64,000 nucleotides of DNA from an uncultured Verrucomicrobiales bacterium (lineage in GTDB: Bacteria > Verrucomicrobiota > Verrucomicrobiia > Verrucomicrobiales > Akkermansiaceae). A model generated the notes under the pieces. The model searched no databases, had not been told where the DNA came from, and saw only the letters and a program-made list of their open reading frames with translations. The stretch covers positions 1 through 64,000 of the forward strand of contig CAJQKQ010000005.1 in assembly GCA_905478925.1 (NCBI GenBank), in the 5' to 3' direction. Below are positions 8,667 through 18,086 of this stretch, piece by piece; positions within the stretch are counted from its first letter, which is position 1; every line of letters starts with the position of its first letter. Position numbers and translations under genes: made by a program.

Positions 8667-9806
8667 GTGGCTGCAAAACCGAAAAGCTCCCCGGCGAATT
8701 CCAATTTTCACGTGATCGTGGGCAGCGACGATGGGTTGGTGCGCGAGGAGGCGCTGGCTTTGTACAATCAACTGACGGGCGGGAACGACGACGGGTTCAC
8801 TCACGAGACGATCGACGGGAATGCAGACAACTCCGAGGGCGCCTTCCAGCTTTGCTCCGCGGCGGTCCAGTCGCTGATGACCATGCCGATGTTCGGCGGC
8901 GACAAGGTGGTGTGGCTGCGGAACGTGAATTTCCTCGGCGACGATGTCACCGGGCGCGCTCAGCGCACTGAGTCCGGAGTGGAGTCGCTGCGGGCGACCC
9001 TCGAAAAGGGTCTGCCGGATGGGATCAAATTTATCCTCTCCGCCGACAAGGTGGACAAGCGGCGGGCGTTCTGGAAATTCCTGGCGAAGACCGCTTCCGT
9101 CAGCAGTTACGACAAGATTGATATCAGCCGCGACGGCTGGCAGGATGAGGTCGGCAGAATGGTTGATGGCCGCGCTAATGAGCTGGGGCTGGAGTTCGAG
9201 CATACTGCGATGGAGCTGTTCATTATGCTCGCCGGGGAGCAGACCAAGCAGATCGCGAACGAGCTGGAGAAGCTGGATCTCTACCTCGGCAAGGAACGCC
9301 GCACTGTCACTGAGGAGGATGTCCGCGCGCTCGTGCCGCTCAGCCGGGCAGCGGTGATTTTTGAGACGGGAAAAGCGATCCAGACCGGCAATGTCGCCCG
9401 CGCGATCCAGCTTATCGACGAGCAGCTCGCCGCGGAGGAATCCGCGATCGGGATCATGCGCGCCTCGATCATCAACGTCGTGCGCAATCTCTACATGGCG
9501 AAGCTGATCCTGGAGAAATTCAAGGCACCTTCGGGGAACTACTCATCCTTCGCCGGCGCCCTCAACAAACTCCCGGCCTCGGATCGTGCCTGGCTGCCCC
9601 AGAAAAAGGACGGTTCCGGTGTGAACGTCTATCCAATTTTCCTCGCGGTTCAAAACGCGAAAAACTTCGACCTCGCCGGCCTCCAGCATGTCATGGAGCA
9701 GACCCAGAAGGCGGATCAGGCGCTGGTGACGACCGGACTGGATCACCGGTTGGTGCTGCACCGCTTGATTGCTGAAATTGCGGCGGCTAGAAAGCGGAAG
9801 AGGTAG
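8667..9806 (+). CDS. holA: DNA polymerase III, delta subunit
   Basis: Clamp-loader subunit that opens the beta sliding clamp during replication. The 379-residue protein has the HolA layout: a N-terminal AAA+-like region (FHVIVGSDDGLVREEALAL), the interior ILSADKVDKRRAFWKFL segment, then LAGEQTKQIANELEKLDLY and the C-terminal collar helices (LIDEQLAAEESAIGIMR). Start is a GTG at 8667, the only candidate that keeps the conserved N-terminus. It stands alone on the plus strand. Confidence 0.9.
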   Translation: MAAKPKSSPANSNFHVIVGSDDGLVREEALALYNQLTGGNDDGFTHETIDGNADNSEGAFQLCSAAVQSLMTMPMFGGDKVVWLRNVNFLGDDVTGRAQRTESGVESLRATLEKGLPDGIKFILSADKVDKRRAFWKFLAKTASVSSYDKIDISRDGWQDEVGRMVDGRANELGLEFEHTAMELFIMLAGEQTKQIANELEKLDLYLGKERRTVTEEDVRALVPLSRAAVIFETGKAIQTGNVARAIQLIDEQLAAEESAIGIMRASIINVVRNLYMAKLILEKFKAPSGNYSSFAGALNKLPASDRAWLPQKKDGSGVNVYPIFLAVQNAKNFDLAGLQHVMEQTQKADQALVTTGLDHRLVLHRLIAEIAAARKRKR

Positions 9807-9814
9807 TAGGGAAA

Positions 9815-9905
9815 GTCGTCCTTCCAGGCGGCTGCCCAACCCAAGCAAAATCTTTAATCTGGATGAAGCCTTGGTGAAATTCTGCCGCCTAGAAGGACGG
9901 CGTTC
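9815..9905. repeat. Inverted repeat downstream of holA (REP-like)
   Basis: GTCGTCCTTCCAGGCGGC (about 9815-9832) is matched in inverse by GCCGCCTAGAAGGACGGC (about 9887-9904) across a spacer of about 55 nt. Lies between the holA stop and a second hairpin. Confidence 0.65.
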
Positions 9906-9911
9906 CTTGCG

Positions 9912-9948
9912 CTCCCGTAGCGGCGACCAAAGAGCGCCGCTACGGGAG
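9912..9948. terminator. 14-bp perfect hairpin between holA and DUF2238 gene
   Basis: CTCCCGTAGCGGCG, 9-nt loop, CGCCGCTACGGGAG, then TTT on the plus strand. It overlaps the last codons of the minus-strand DUF2238 gene. It could terminate holA transcription or be a REP-type repeat; the T-run is short. Confidence 0.55.
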
Positions 9949-10548
9949 TTTCTCCATCGATCTGTTGTGGGGGATTTGGAGGAAGAGGAAGGCGGTGCTG
10001 GCGCCGATGAGGGCGCAGAACATGTCGGTCTGGGTGTCCCAGATATCGCCCTGGGTGCCGAGGAAGGCGGCCGATGCTTCGGCGGAAACGAGGGCGGCGG
10101 CCCATTCGAGGAGTTCGTAGATGGCGCTGACGGCCATGCAGAAGGAAATTACGCAGAAGGCGAGCCAGCCGCGTTTTGCGATGACCTTGTTGCGGATGAA
10201 AACCTCGCGGCAGAGGATGGCGGGGACGAGGCCCTGCATGAGATGGCCGAGTCGATCGTAGTGGTTGCGCGAGAGGTCGAAGGCGTTCTTTGCCCAATCG
10301 CCGATAGGAACCAGGGCGTAGGTGTAGCGGCCACCGACTATGAGGACGATCATGTGGAGTCCGAGGAGGACGAGGGAGAAATTGGAAAACCTCCAGCCCT
10401 TTGACTGGGCAATGAATAGGCCGACGAAGCCCATGAAAACGGGGGCGATTTCAAGCCACCATGTCGTTCTGTCGTAGGGATGAATTCCGGACCAGATGAG
10501 TATGGGTAGCATCGCCGCCAGCAGGAGGAAATTGGGATGGATTTTCAT
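9940..10548 (-). CDS. DUF2238 (YjdF-like) inner-membrane protein
   Basis: Integral membrane protein of the DUF2238 family, function unknown. 202 residues with about six hydrophobic segments, beginning MKIHPNFLLLAAMLPILIW. Conserved-looking blocks are NHYDRLGHLMQG and AIYELLEWAAA, followed by GTQGDIWDTQTDMFCALIG near the C-terminus, which carry the family's conserved acidic and histidine residues. The start at 10548 gives the expected length; an open frame upstream to 10884 overlaps the flavoprotein gene and is not used. Its 3' end lies in a perfect hairpin. Confidence 0.85.
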   Translation of the reverse strand: MKIHPNFLLLAAMLPILIWSGIHPYDRTTWWLEIAPVFMGFVGLFIAQSKGWRFSNFSLVLLGLHMIVLIVGGRYTYALVPIGDWAKNAFDLSRNHYDRLGHLMQGLVPAILCREVFIRNKVIAKRGWLAFCVISFCMAVSAIYELLEWAAALVSAEASAAFLGTQGDIWDTQTDMFCALIGASTAFLFLQIPHNRSMEKLP

Positions 10549-10607
10549 GGTGTTGCCTGAGCGAAAGCCAATGCTCGCAGTGCCGGGCAAAAGGTCAATG
10601 CGGCGAG

Positions 10608-11840
10608 TTAGGTGATCATCGCCAGTCCGGCGATGTGGCCTCCGGTCCAGGCGGCCTGGAAATTGAAGCCGCCGGTGATGCCGTCGATATCGAGGCATTC
10701 GCCGGCGAAGTGGAGGCCGGGGACGAGGCGGCTTTCCATGCTGCGGAAGTCGATCTCCTTGAGGCGGACGCCGCCGCAGGTGACGAATTCCTCCTTGTTG
10801 GTGGTTTTTCCCTGAACTTCGAACCGGCCTTCGGTGAGCTCGCGGATAAGTGTATTTTCCTTTTCCTTGGGGAGCTGCGACCACTGGGTTTCAGGGGAAA
10901 TACCTGAGATCTCGGTGAGGCGTTCCCAGAGGCGACGGGGGATATCGCCTGGGATGCGGTTTTTGATGAGGGCTTTTCCGGAATCGGCGCGGAGGGAGGC
11001 GAGTGTGCTGCGGAGTTGCTCAGGGCGGCTGTTGCCGAGCCAGTTGATGGAGATCTCGAAACGGTAGTCCTGTGCCTGGAGCGTGCGCGCCTCCCAAGCG
11101 GAAAGGCGCAGGATGGCTGGGCCGCTGAAGCCGCGGTGGGTGATGAGGACGGGGCCGGTCTGCGGCGGGCTTTTCGGGAGAGCGCGGACGGTGGCGGACT
11201 GGACGGAGAGGCCTGCGAGGCCTTCGGTGCGTGGGTCGGTGACGTTGAAGGAAAACAGGGAAGGGGCGAGCGGTTCGATGCTGTGGCCGAGGTTTTCGAT
11301 GGCGGAGGTGAGCGGGGATGCCTTGAGTGAACCGGAGGCGATGCAGAGCTTGTCCACGGCGGCTTCGGAGCCGTCGCCGAAAGTGAGGTGGAAGCCGTTC
11401 CCGGATACGGCGATCGTTTTCAGCGGCATTCCTTTGCGGAGGGTGATGCCGGCATCGCGGGCGGCTTTCATGAAGCAGTCGATGATGGTCTGTGAGCTGT
11501 CGGTGTCGGGGAACATCCGGCCATCGGGCTCGGTTTTTAGGGTCACGCCGCGTTCTGCGAACCAGGCTATGGTGTTCTGTGGTTGCCAGCGGTGGAAGGC
11601 TCCGCGCAACTCACGGGAGCCGCGCGGGTAGCGTTTTGCGAGTTCGGTGGGGTCAAAGCAGGAATGAGTGACGTTGCAGCGCCCGCCTCCGGATACTTTC
11701 ACCTTGGTTAGGAAGGCATTGCCCTTTTCATAGACCGTGACCTCGGCTTCGGGATCGGACTCCGCGGCGGTGATGGCGGCGAAAAAGCCCGCTGCGCCGC
11801 CACCGATGACGGCGATCTTTTTTACGGAGTCCGAAGGCAT
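10608..11840 (-). CDS. HI0933/BaiN-family FAD-dependent oxidoreductase
   Basis: Cytoplasmic flavoprotein of the HI0933-like family (BaiN/YhiN). Residues about 8-25 form the dinucleotide-binding fold (IAVIGGGAAGFFAAI). Family-specific blocks follow: TKVKVSGGGRCNVTHS, GRMFPDTDSSQTI, and the C-terminal HFAGECLDIDGITGG and AAWTGGHIAG. At 410 residues it is full length. The substrate of most family members is unknown. The DUF2238 gene follows 59 bp later. Confidence 0.9.
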   Translation of the reverse strand: MPSDSVKKIAVIGGGAAGFFAAITAAESDPEAEVTVYEKGNAFLTKVKVSGGGRCNVTHSCFDPTELAKRYPRGSRELRGAFHRWQPQNTIAWFAERGVTLKTEPDGRMFPDTDSSQTIIDCFMKAARDAGITLRKGMPLKTIAVSGNGFHLTFGDGSEAAVDKLCIASGSLKASPLTSAIENLGHSIEPLAPSLFSFNVTDPRTEGLAGLSVQSATVRALPKSPPQTGPVLITHRGFSGPAILRLSAWEARTLQAQDYRFEISINWLGNSRPEQLRSTLASLRADSGKALIKNRIPGDIPRRLWERLTEISGISPETQWSQLPKEKENTLIRELTEGRFEVQGKTTNKEEFVTCGGVRLKEIDFRSMESRLVPGLHFAGECLDIDGITGGFNFQAAWTGGHIAGLAMIT

Positions 11841-11852
11841 CTTTGGAAAGTC

Positions 11853-12773
11853 CTAAGGCGCGGCTTGGTTCGGAAGCTCGGTTTCTAAAAGCCAGCGGAG
11901 TGCCTTTGTTAGAACGGAAGGAGGCGGCATCTGGTGACCGCCCTCGAAGGCGTGGACACTGACAACCGAGTCGGCGCGATGGAGAACCTCCGTATCTTTT
12001 TTCATGACCCTGATGGCCGCATAGTCTTTGTCGCCATTCACCATCGCGACGCGCATGCGGGGATAGGGAAGGTCATACCATTGTTCTCCCCCTAGCCATC
12101 CACCGCTTGCGAGAATGCCTGCCCATGGACGTGGAACCTGTGCTGAGTAGTGGTATGAGCGCCATGCTCCGCCGGAGGTTCCACCCATGAACATGCGTTT
12201 CTCATCGTGGGGCACGGCGGCCTCGATCTGCGGTAGGATAGCGGTGAAACGTTGCAACATTTCAGACTCCCTTTGCGGGTTATTATCGGTGTTTTTGAAA
12301 TGGTCGAAGGACACCAACGTCACCCCGAGGGCGGCGGCCGTTTCGATATAGCGGTAGATGACGCGGCCGCCGTTGCCACCCGGATGGAATAGGAAAAGCA
12401 GGGGAGGTTTCGCATCATTAGCGTCCGGCTCGGTGGCTGGTACGTAAACTGAATACGTGGTGGCGAACGCCCCGGTGGTGGTGTAGCGGGTGATGGTGCC
12501 GCCGATTTTGGTGAGCTGGGCTTGCGCTTCCTCGTATTGCTCCACCCATTGAAGAATCCATGCGCGGTCGATTGCGGTGAACTTGGACTCATCGAGCTTG
12601 AGCGTTTTCCCTTTCGAAGATTGCAGGGTGACGATACGGGTGATTTCGTCGAAATCGGTGATTTCCGCCTGGATCTTTTCCTCGGAGGCGAACGTCCAAT
12701 TCCGCATCTGGTCGTTCGCTATGGCAATGTTGATTAGACAAAGTGAGGCAATTACGGGAATAAGACCTTTCAT
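11853..12773 (-). CDS. Secreted alpha/beta-hydrolase with N-terminal SHD1-like domain
   Basis: Probable exported esterase. A signal peptide (MKGLIPVIASLCLINIAIAN) is followed by a roughly 45-residue SHD1-like segment (RNWTFASE, ITRIVTLQSSKGKTLKL, FTAIDRAWILQW), a domain frequent in secreted proteins of Planctomycetes and Verrucomicrobia. The hydrolase part resembles PHB-depolymerase-type esterases: oxyanion region LLFLFHPGGNGG, nucleophile serine in MGGTSGGAW, aspartate in NGDKDYA and histidine in EGGHQMPPP. The substrate is unknown. The gene lies 12 bp upstream of the flavoprotein gene on the same strand. Confidence 0.8.
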   Translation of the reverse strand: MKGLIPVIASLCLINIAIANDQMRNWTFASEEKIQAEITDFDEITRIVTLQSSKGKTLKLDESKFTAIDRAWILQWVEQYEEAQAQLTKIGGTITRYTTTGAFATTYSVYVPATEPDANDAKPPLLFLFHPGGNGGRVIYRYIETAAALGVTLVSFDHFKNTDNNPQRESEMLQRFTAILPQIEAAVPHDEKRMFMGGTSGGAWRSYHYSAQVPRPWAGILASGGWLGGEQWYDLPYPRMRVAMVNGDKDYAAIRVMKKDTEVLHRADSVVSVHAFEGGHQMPPPSVLTKALRWLLETELPNQAAP

Positions 12774-12873
12774 CGGAGGATGTGATATCGCTTGAGTGGA
12801 GGTGAGACAAGGCGAATCCAGCCGAGGGAGCTATTGCGACACGGTCAACCCCGGCTTTTCTGACGGCGATCCT

Positions 12874-14016
12874 TTAGGGGATGGAGCGGTAGATTTCTTC
12901 AAGAGCCATCACGGTGTAGGCGGTGACAAGGACGGCGTTGGATTCCATCCAACGGCCGTTGTCGTTAACCCATGATCCGTTCTCGCGCTGGGAGGTGAGG
13001 AGCTTGCCGCCGAGGTCCTTGCGCCAGTCGGCCTCGGAGCCGTCCTCAAGCTTGAGTTTGTCGATGCCTGCGGCGTTGAGGGCTTTCGCCATTGCCTGAT
13101 AGTAATAATACAGCCCCTCGGCTCCCAAATTTGGGTTTTCCTCGACGGTGTAGTTTCTCCCAAGCCATTCCATCACGGCGACCACACGCGGGTCATCGGG
13201 GGAGAGTTTGGCATAGATGAAGGACATCAGGCCGGCGTAGGAGATCGATCCGTAGGAGCGCAGGGCGACCTTGCCGTCGGCGGTCACGTCGGTGCCGGCC
13301 TTGGAGTCGCCGGGGCTGTAGATGAAGCCGCCTTTGTTCTTCGGGTCGTCCGAGGCCCATTCTTGGTCGTTGGTTGCGGTCAGGTTCTGACTGCGGGAGA
13401 GGAAAGTCAGCGCAGCGTCCCAGTTGAGGTTCGGTTGGTCGCCGAAATTGCCGTCCTCGATCACCTTGTCGGAAAGGGCGAGAGCCTCGAGGGCGAGGTA
13501 GGTGTTCGACATATCGGTGTGCTGGTCACTGGAGCCATAGCCGATGCCGCCGTCGTTGGGGTTGTCGGTTTTGCCTTTCTCGCCGATGTCCCACTGGTTG
13601 TTGATGAGGTGCTTGCGGGCTTTGACGATCGCAGGATCGAATTTGTCCATGCCAGTGGAAGCCAGTGCGGTGAGCGAGGTTGCGGTGTTATAGACGGAAA
13701 GCCCGCGGTTGTAGATCCCGCCGTCCTCTTTCTGTTGTGCGGTGAGCCAGTCAAAGCCTTTTGCGATGTGATCCGGGAGCTTGCCGCCGGAGAGGTCGAA
13801 GTTCGGGTCGCGCACCTGCGCGGTGAGGGCGAGGGCGGTGAAGGCGGGCAGACCACCGTCGTCCCAGAAGCCTTTATCTTTCTGTTGTTCCGCGAGCCAG
13901 GCGTTGCCGCGGGCGATGGATTGGCGGACCTCCTGCTTGATCGACGTGTAGTTGCCCTGTGCTTGGGCAGAAGTAACGGTCATGCAGATGGCCAGGGACA
14001 GGTAGGCGGTTTTCAT
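12874..14016 (-). CDS. Secreted terpene-cyclase/prenyltransferase-repeat protein
   Basis: Exported protein with alpha/alpha-toroid repeats of the squalene-cyclase/prenyltransferase type. A signal peptide (MKTAYLSLAICMTVTSAQAQ) precedes repeats such as ARGNAWLAEQQKDKGFWDDG, GFDWLTAQQKEDGGIYNRG and a C-terminal QRENGSWVNDNG. At 380 residues it is about half the size of a squalene-hopene cyclase, and I see no DxDD catalytic motif. It is therefore more likely a binding or structural member than an active cyclase. It stands as a single gene, with about 100 bp to its downstream neighbour. Confidence 0.75.
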   Translation of the reverse strand: MKTAYLSLAICMTVTSAQAQGNYTSIKQEVRQSIARGNAWLAEQQKDKGFWDDGGLPAFTALALTAQVRDPNFDLSGGKLPDHIAKGFDWLTAQQKEDGGIYNRGLSVYNTATSLTALASTGMDKFDPAIVKARKHLINNQWDIGEKGKTDNPNDGGIGYGSSDQHTDMSNTYLALEALALSDKVIEDGNFGDQPNLNWDAALTFLSRSQNLTATNDQEWASDDPKNKGGFIYSPGDSKAGTDVTADGKVALRSYGSISYAGLMSFIYAKLSPDDPRVVAVMEWLGRNYTVEENPNLGAEGLYYYYQAMAKALNAAGIDKLKLEDGSEADWRKDLGGKLLTSQRENGSWVNDNGRWMESNAVLVTAYTVMALEEIYRSIP

Positions 14017-14109
14017 AGTGGATTGGAGTTGGATCTGTGAGCGGGGAAATCGGCCTGCGGTTTCCTCAGTCCCTAAGGACTACGGATAGAGCGTCAGAAA
14101 GCTTAGGTT

Positions 14110-14241
14110 TCATTTTAAATATCCGCGAGCTTGGAAATTATTCAAGCGATGGGCGGTCTCGACCAGGCCGTCGATGAAGCCGATGTGGGTCGGAACGATG
14201 CCGAGTGAGATGTTGGGTTTGAGAGAAAATGTTTCTGGCAT
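14110..14241 (-). CDS. Possible small protein of 43 residues
   Basis: Open frame from an ATG at 14241, beginning MPETFSLKPNISLGIVP and ending NNFQARGYLK. I do not recognise it. No convincing Shine-Dalgarno sequence precedes the start. It fills the centre of the 333-bp gap between fusA and the cyclase-repeat gene. It may be a short gene or a remnant of a longer one. Confidence 0.3.
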   Translation of the reverse strand: MPETFSLKPNISLGIVPTHIGFIDGLVETAHRLNNFQARGYLK

Positions 14242-14281
14242 GGTAGGAGTTTATTTCGGAAATCAGGCGAGCCAAGGACGT

Positions 14282-14316
14282 AAAAAACCCGCCGTCCGTT
14301 TCCGGAGCGGCGGGTT
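14282..14316 (-). terminator. Rho-independent terminator of fusA
   Basis: On the minus strand AACCCGCCG, a 13-nt loop, CGGCGGGTT, then a T-run (TTTTTT including the stem end). Lies 34 bp after the fusA stop codon. Confidence 0.9.
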
Positions 14317-14349
14317 GGAAGCTCGGCGGTAGAGACCGCCGGGCGTGAA

Positions 14350-16440
14350 TTACTTGCGGAGAGCTTCTTCGCGCTCCTTGGCCTTGACGATGACTTCTTC
14401 CGCGATGTTGCGCGGGCAGGCAGCGTAGTGGCTGAACTCCATGGAGAACTGGCCGCGGCCGGAGGTCATGGTGCGGAGGTCGCCGATGTAGCCGAACATC
14501 GCGGAGAGAGGAGCTTCTGCTTTGACGCGGACACCGCCCGGAGTCGGCTCCTGGCCTTGGATCATGCCACGACGGCGGTTGAGGTCGCCGATGACGTCAC
14601 CGATTTTTTCTTCTGGGGAGAAGACATCGAGTTTCATCATTGGTTCGAGGATCTGCGGGCCGGCCTTGACCATCGACTGACGGTAGGCTGCTTTCGCGGC
14701 GATCTCGAAGGCGATTGCCGAGGAGTCAACTGCGTGGAAGCCACCGTCCTGGAGCGTGACCTTGAAGTCCAAGCAAGGATAACCGGCGAGCGGCCCCTTG
14801 TTGACGGAGAACTTGAAGCCTTTTTCGACGGCAGGGATGTATTCCTTGGGAACGTTACCACCGACGATTTTGGATTCGAAGATGAACCCAGAGCCGACTT
14901 CGCCGGGCTCGATGGTGTAGTCGATTTTCGCGAACTGACCGGAACCACCGGACTGCTTCTTGTGGGTGTAGCTGTCGGAAACTGGCTTGGTGATGGTTTC
15001 ACGGTAGGCGACCTGAGGTGCGCCGACTTCTACCTCGACCTTGTGGGTGCGCTTGAGGATGTCGATTTTGATGTCGAGGTGGAGCTCGCCCATGCCTTTG
15101 AGGATCATTTCGTTGGTTTCCTCGTCGGTTTCGACGCGGAAGGACGGATCCTCCTGGATCATCTTGCCGATCGCGTTGCCAAGCTTCTCGGCGTTTGCCT
15201 TGTCCTTAGGAGCAACGGCGATGGAGATGACGGGATCGGGGAAGACCATCGGCTCGAGGGTCGCTGGATTCTTGATATCGCAGAGAGTGTGACCGGTTTG
15301 GACGTTTTTGAGGCCGACGATAGCGATGATGTCACCGGCTTGCGCTACGTCGATTTCCTTGCGGTCATCGGCGTGCATTTCGACCATGCGGCCGACGCGT
15401 TCGGTTTTGCCAGTGAACGAGTTCAGGATGGTATCGCCCTTCTTGATGCTGCCCGAGTAGATGCGGGTGAAGGTGAGTGCGCCGAACTTGTCATCCATGA
15501 TTTTGAATGCGAGCCCGCGGAGCGGTGCTTCCGGGTCGATGACGGCGAAGTTACCGGTTTCGGCGCCTTCTGCGTCCACTTCCGGGAGAGGTTTGACATC
15601 GAGCGGGTTAGGCAGGTAATCGACGACGGCGTCGAGGATGAGCTGGAGGCCTTTGTTTTTGAAGGAAGAGCCGCAGTAGGTGGGGAAGAATGCGAGATCA
15701 ATGGTGCCCTTGCGGATGCACTTCTTAAGGGTCTCGATATCGGGTTGTTCGCCATCGAGGTATTTCTCCATGACATCGTCGTCCTGCTCAACGGCGGTTT
15801 CGACCATTTCGGCACGGTATTCGGTGGCCTTGTCGAGCATGTCGGCAGGGATATCTTCGATGGTGAAATTCTCAGGCTGGCCGGAGTCATCCCAGACGTG
15901 GGCTTTCATGGTCATGAGATCGACGAGGCCGACGAAATCGGATTCCGTGCCGATCGGGAGAACCATGACAAGAGGAGTTGCGCCGAGGACTTTTTTCACC
16001 TGAGCGACGACGCGGTAGAAGTCAGCGCCGATGCGGTCGAGCTTGTTGACGTAAATGATACGGGAGACCTCGGAGTCGTTGGCGTAGCGCCAGTTGGTCT
16101 CGGACTGTGGCTCAACGCCGCCGGATCCGCAGAAAACGCCGACGCCGCCGTCGAGAACTTTAAGGGAACGATAAACTTCGATGGTGAAGTCAACGTGGCC
16201 CGGGGTGTCGATGACGTTGAACTGGTGGTCATTCCAGAAACAAGTGGTGGCGGCGGATTGAATGGTGATGCCGCGTTCAGCTTCCTGATCCATGAAGTCC
16301 ATGGTGGATTCGCCGTCGTGAACCTCACCGATCTTGTGGATTTTTCCGGAAAGTTTGAGAATACGCTCGGTGGTGGTTGTCTTGCCGGCGTCAACGTGGG
16401 CGAAAATGCCGATGTTGCGATATTTGGTGAGGTCCTTCAT
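14350..16440 (-). CDS. fusA: Translation elongation factor G
   Basis: GTPase that drives translocation of tRNA and mRNA on the ribosome. 696 residues, normal length. G-domain motifs are [15 protein letters not shown] (residues 15-29), [12 protein letters not shown] and [13 protein letters not shown]; the domain IV/V signatures [15 protein letters not shown] and [12 protein letters not shown] are present. It stands alone rather than in a str operon with rpsL, rpsG and tuf. A strong intrinsic terminator follows. The opposite strand is also open over most of its length, an artefact of high GC codon use. Confidence 0.98.
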   Translation of the reverse strand: MKDLTKYRNIGIFAHVDAGKTTTTERILKLSGKIHKIGEVHDGESTMDFMDQEAERGITIQSAATTCFWNDHQFNVIDTPGHVDFTIEVYRSLKVLDGGVGVFCGSGGVEPQSETNWRYANDSEVSRIIYVNKLDRIGADFYRVVAQVKKVLGATPLVMVLPIGTESDFVGLVDLMTMKAHVWDDSGQPENFTIEDIPADMLDKATEYRAEMVETAVEQDDDVMEKYLDGEQPDIETLKKCIRKGTIDLAFFPTYCGSSFKNKGLQLILDAVVDYLPNPLDVKPLPEVDAEGAETGNFAVIDPEAPLRGLAFKIMDDKFGALTFTRIYSGSIKKGDTILNSFTGKTERVGRMVEMHADDRKEIDVAQAGDIIAIVGLKNVQTGHTLCDIKNPATLEPMVFPDPVISIAVAPKDKANAEKLGNAIGKMIQEDPSFRVETDEETNEMILKGMGELHLDIKIDILKRTHKVEVEVGAPQVAYRETITKPVSDSYTHKKQSGGSGQFAKIDYTIEPGEVGSGFIFESKIVGGNVPKEYIPAVEKGFKFSVNKGPLAGYPCLDFKVTLQDGGFHAVDSSAIAFEIAAKAAYRQSMVKAGPQILEPMMKLDVFSPEEKIGDVIGDLNRRRGMIQGQEPTPGGVRVKAEAPLSAMFGYIGDLRTMTSGRGQFSMEFSHYAACPRNIAEEVIVKAKEREEALRK

Positions 16441-16595
16441 GCCTTTGGTGTGTAATGGTTTGTGAGAGCCGAGGGCTCTCGGCGGGGCGGGTTTTTAGCC
16501 GAGGATAGAGGTTTTGCAACCTTTGATTGAGGAATTGGCGGCGGGACCGTGCGGGTCTGTGGATTTTTAGGGTTGAGACGGCGGCGGAGGCAGGC

Positions 16596-17876
16596 ATGGT
16601 TTCCAGCGTGACGGAGGTTGCGGTCGGAATGTTGAGGGTGCCGGGGCTCATGGGGCTTGAGGCCTCCGGAGTCGCGAACCGACTGCGCCATTTGGGCGGA
16701 TTGGTGTTTTTCGACACGGCAGGGAACATCCCGGAAAAAGCGGGCAGGCCGGTTTCGGTGATCGCGGCGGATCCTGTGAATATATATAGGGGTTCCGTTT
16801 TCTCGGAAACGAATCTTGGCGCGCTGCGTGCGGCGCTGGAGTCTAATGCCTGCCAGGGCGGCGACCACGGATTTCCGGACGGCGGGCTATGCGGTTGGGT
16901 GGATTACGAGGGGGATTTTGTTTTCGGCGAATACCGTGAAATGCTCGTTAAGGATGAGGACACTGGCGAGTGGTGGGAGCGCGGCGGTCTTTCCGAGAAA
17001 ATGTGCGATTCGGATGAAAAGGCCGTCGCGATTGGGAGTTTCCGGGAGGAGACGGGGCGGGGGAGTTTCCTCGAATCCGTTCGGAAGGTGCAGGAATGGA
17101 TCGTGGCAGGGGATATCTACCAGGTGAATGTCACCCAGGCATTCTCGGCGGAGGTGAGTGGTGATGGTTCGCTCTATGGGCTATATGAAGTGCTCCGCGA
17201 GGCCAGCCCCGCACCGATGGCTGCCTGGATGGAGTTGGATGGAAAGGAAGTCCTGAGTACCTCCCCGGAGCTTTTTTTGAAGATTTCCGGGAACGGAGTG
17301 GAGACCTGCCCGATCAAGGGCACGCGACCTCGTTTCGACGATACGGATGAGGACAGGCGCTCTGCAGTGGAGTTGCAGACCTCGCCGAAGGAGGTGGCGG
17401 AGTTGGTGATGATCACGGATTTGCTCCGCAACGATCTCGGGCGCGTTTGCGAATTTGGCAGTGTGGAGGTGACGCAGATGCTGCAGTTGGAAAGCTTGGC
17501 TCAGGTGCATCACCTTGTCTCCACTGTGACAGGCACGCTTTGCGAAAAGGAGGATGCGCTCGGCGCACTCGCCTCCTGTTTCCCCGGCGGCAGCATCACC
17601 GGTGCGCCAAAGAAACGGGCGATGGAAATTATCTCGGAACTCGAGAGCAAGCCGCGCGGCATCTATTGCGGAGCGATCGGGTGGCTTGGCTTCAATGGTG
17701 AGAGCCAGTTCAATATCGCCATCCGCACCCTCGTCCGAGAGGGCGGGGAGCTCCGTTACCATGTCGGGGCGGGCATCGTCGCGGATTCGATCCCCGAGGA
17801 GGAGTATGAGGAGACCGAGCAGAAGGCCGCCGGGATCCGTCTGGGTATTGCGCGGTGGCAGGGGAAATGCCGGTAG
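16596..17876 (+). CDS. pabB: Aminodeoxychorismate synthase, component I
   Basis: Converts chorismate to aminodeoxychorismate for folate synthesis, with ammonia from a PabA-type glutaminase (not in this window). The chorismate-binding domain fills the C-terminal half. The motif CPIKGTRPR carries the lysine typical of PabB, where anthranilate synthase has alanine. Other family motifs are ITDLLRNDLGRVC and CFPGGSITGAPKKRAMEI. I chose the ATG at 16596 because GGAGG lies 5-6 bp upstream; an in-frame TTG at 16527 is an alternative. Divergent from fusA. Confidence 0.92.
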   Translation: MVSSVTEVAVGMLRVPGLMGLEASGVANRLRHLGGLVFFDTAGNIPEKAGRPVSVIAADPVNIYRGSVFSETNLGALRAALESNACQGGDHGFPDGGLCGWVDYEGDFVFGEYREMLVKDEDTGEWWERGGLSEKMCDSDEKAVAIGSFREETGRGSFLESVRKVQEWIVAGDIYQVNVTQAFSAEVSGDGSLYGLYEVLREASPAPMAAWMELDGKEVLSTSPELFLKISGNGVETCPIKGTRPRFDDTDEDRRSAVELQTSPKEVAELVMITDLLRNDLGRVCEFGSVEVTQMLQLESLAQVHHLVSTVTGTLCEKEDALGALASCFPGGSITGAPKKRAMEIISELESKPRGIYCGAIGWLGFNGESQFNIAIRTLVREGGELRYHVGAGIVADSIPEEEYEETEQKAAGIRLGIARWQGKCR

Positions 17877-17905
17877 GCGAGACCGGCGGAGGCTTCCATG
17901 AGGCT

Positions 17906-17930
17906 GCTGCGGTTCTTATCCGCAGCTTTT
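17906..17930 (+). terminator. Intrinsic terminator after pabB
   Basis: GCTGCGG, 7-nt loop, CCGCAGC, TTTT; 29 bp after the pabB stop. Confidence 0.75.
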
Positions 17931-18086
17931 GGGGTGGCTGACAATCAAGCGGACAATGCCGGTATCGACCGATCGCTCCGGTAATCAAGCTCCTCCGTAA
18001 GAGCTGGGAATGAAGAATCCCAGCAGTCCAGAGCCTCCGGTGGAAGAAATAACCAAGGCAGGTGTGCACTTGTGCGTTACGGAAAC

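Noticed and set aside
12874-14016. Active squalene-hopene cyclase
   Set aside because: The protein is about half the length of such cyclases, is exported and lacks a DxDD motif, so only the repeat fold is claimed.
14428-16455. 675-codon open frame on the plus strand
   Set aside because: Fully antisense to fusA, whose motifs are unmistakable; the frame is open because of GC-rich third positions.
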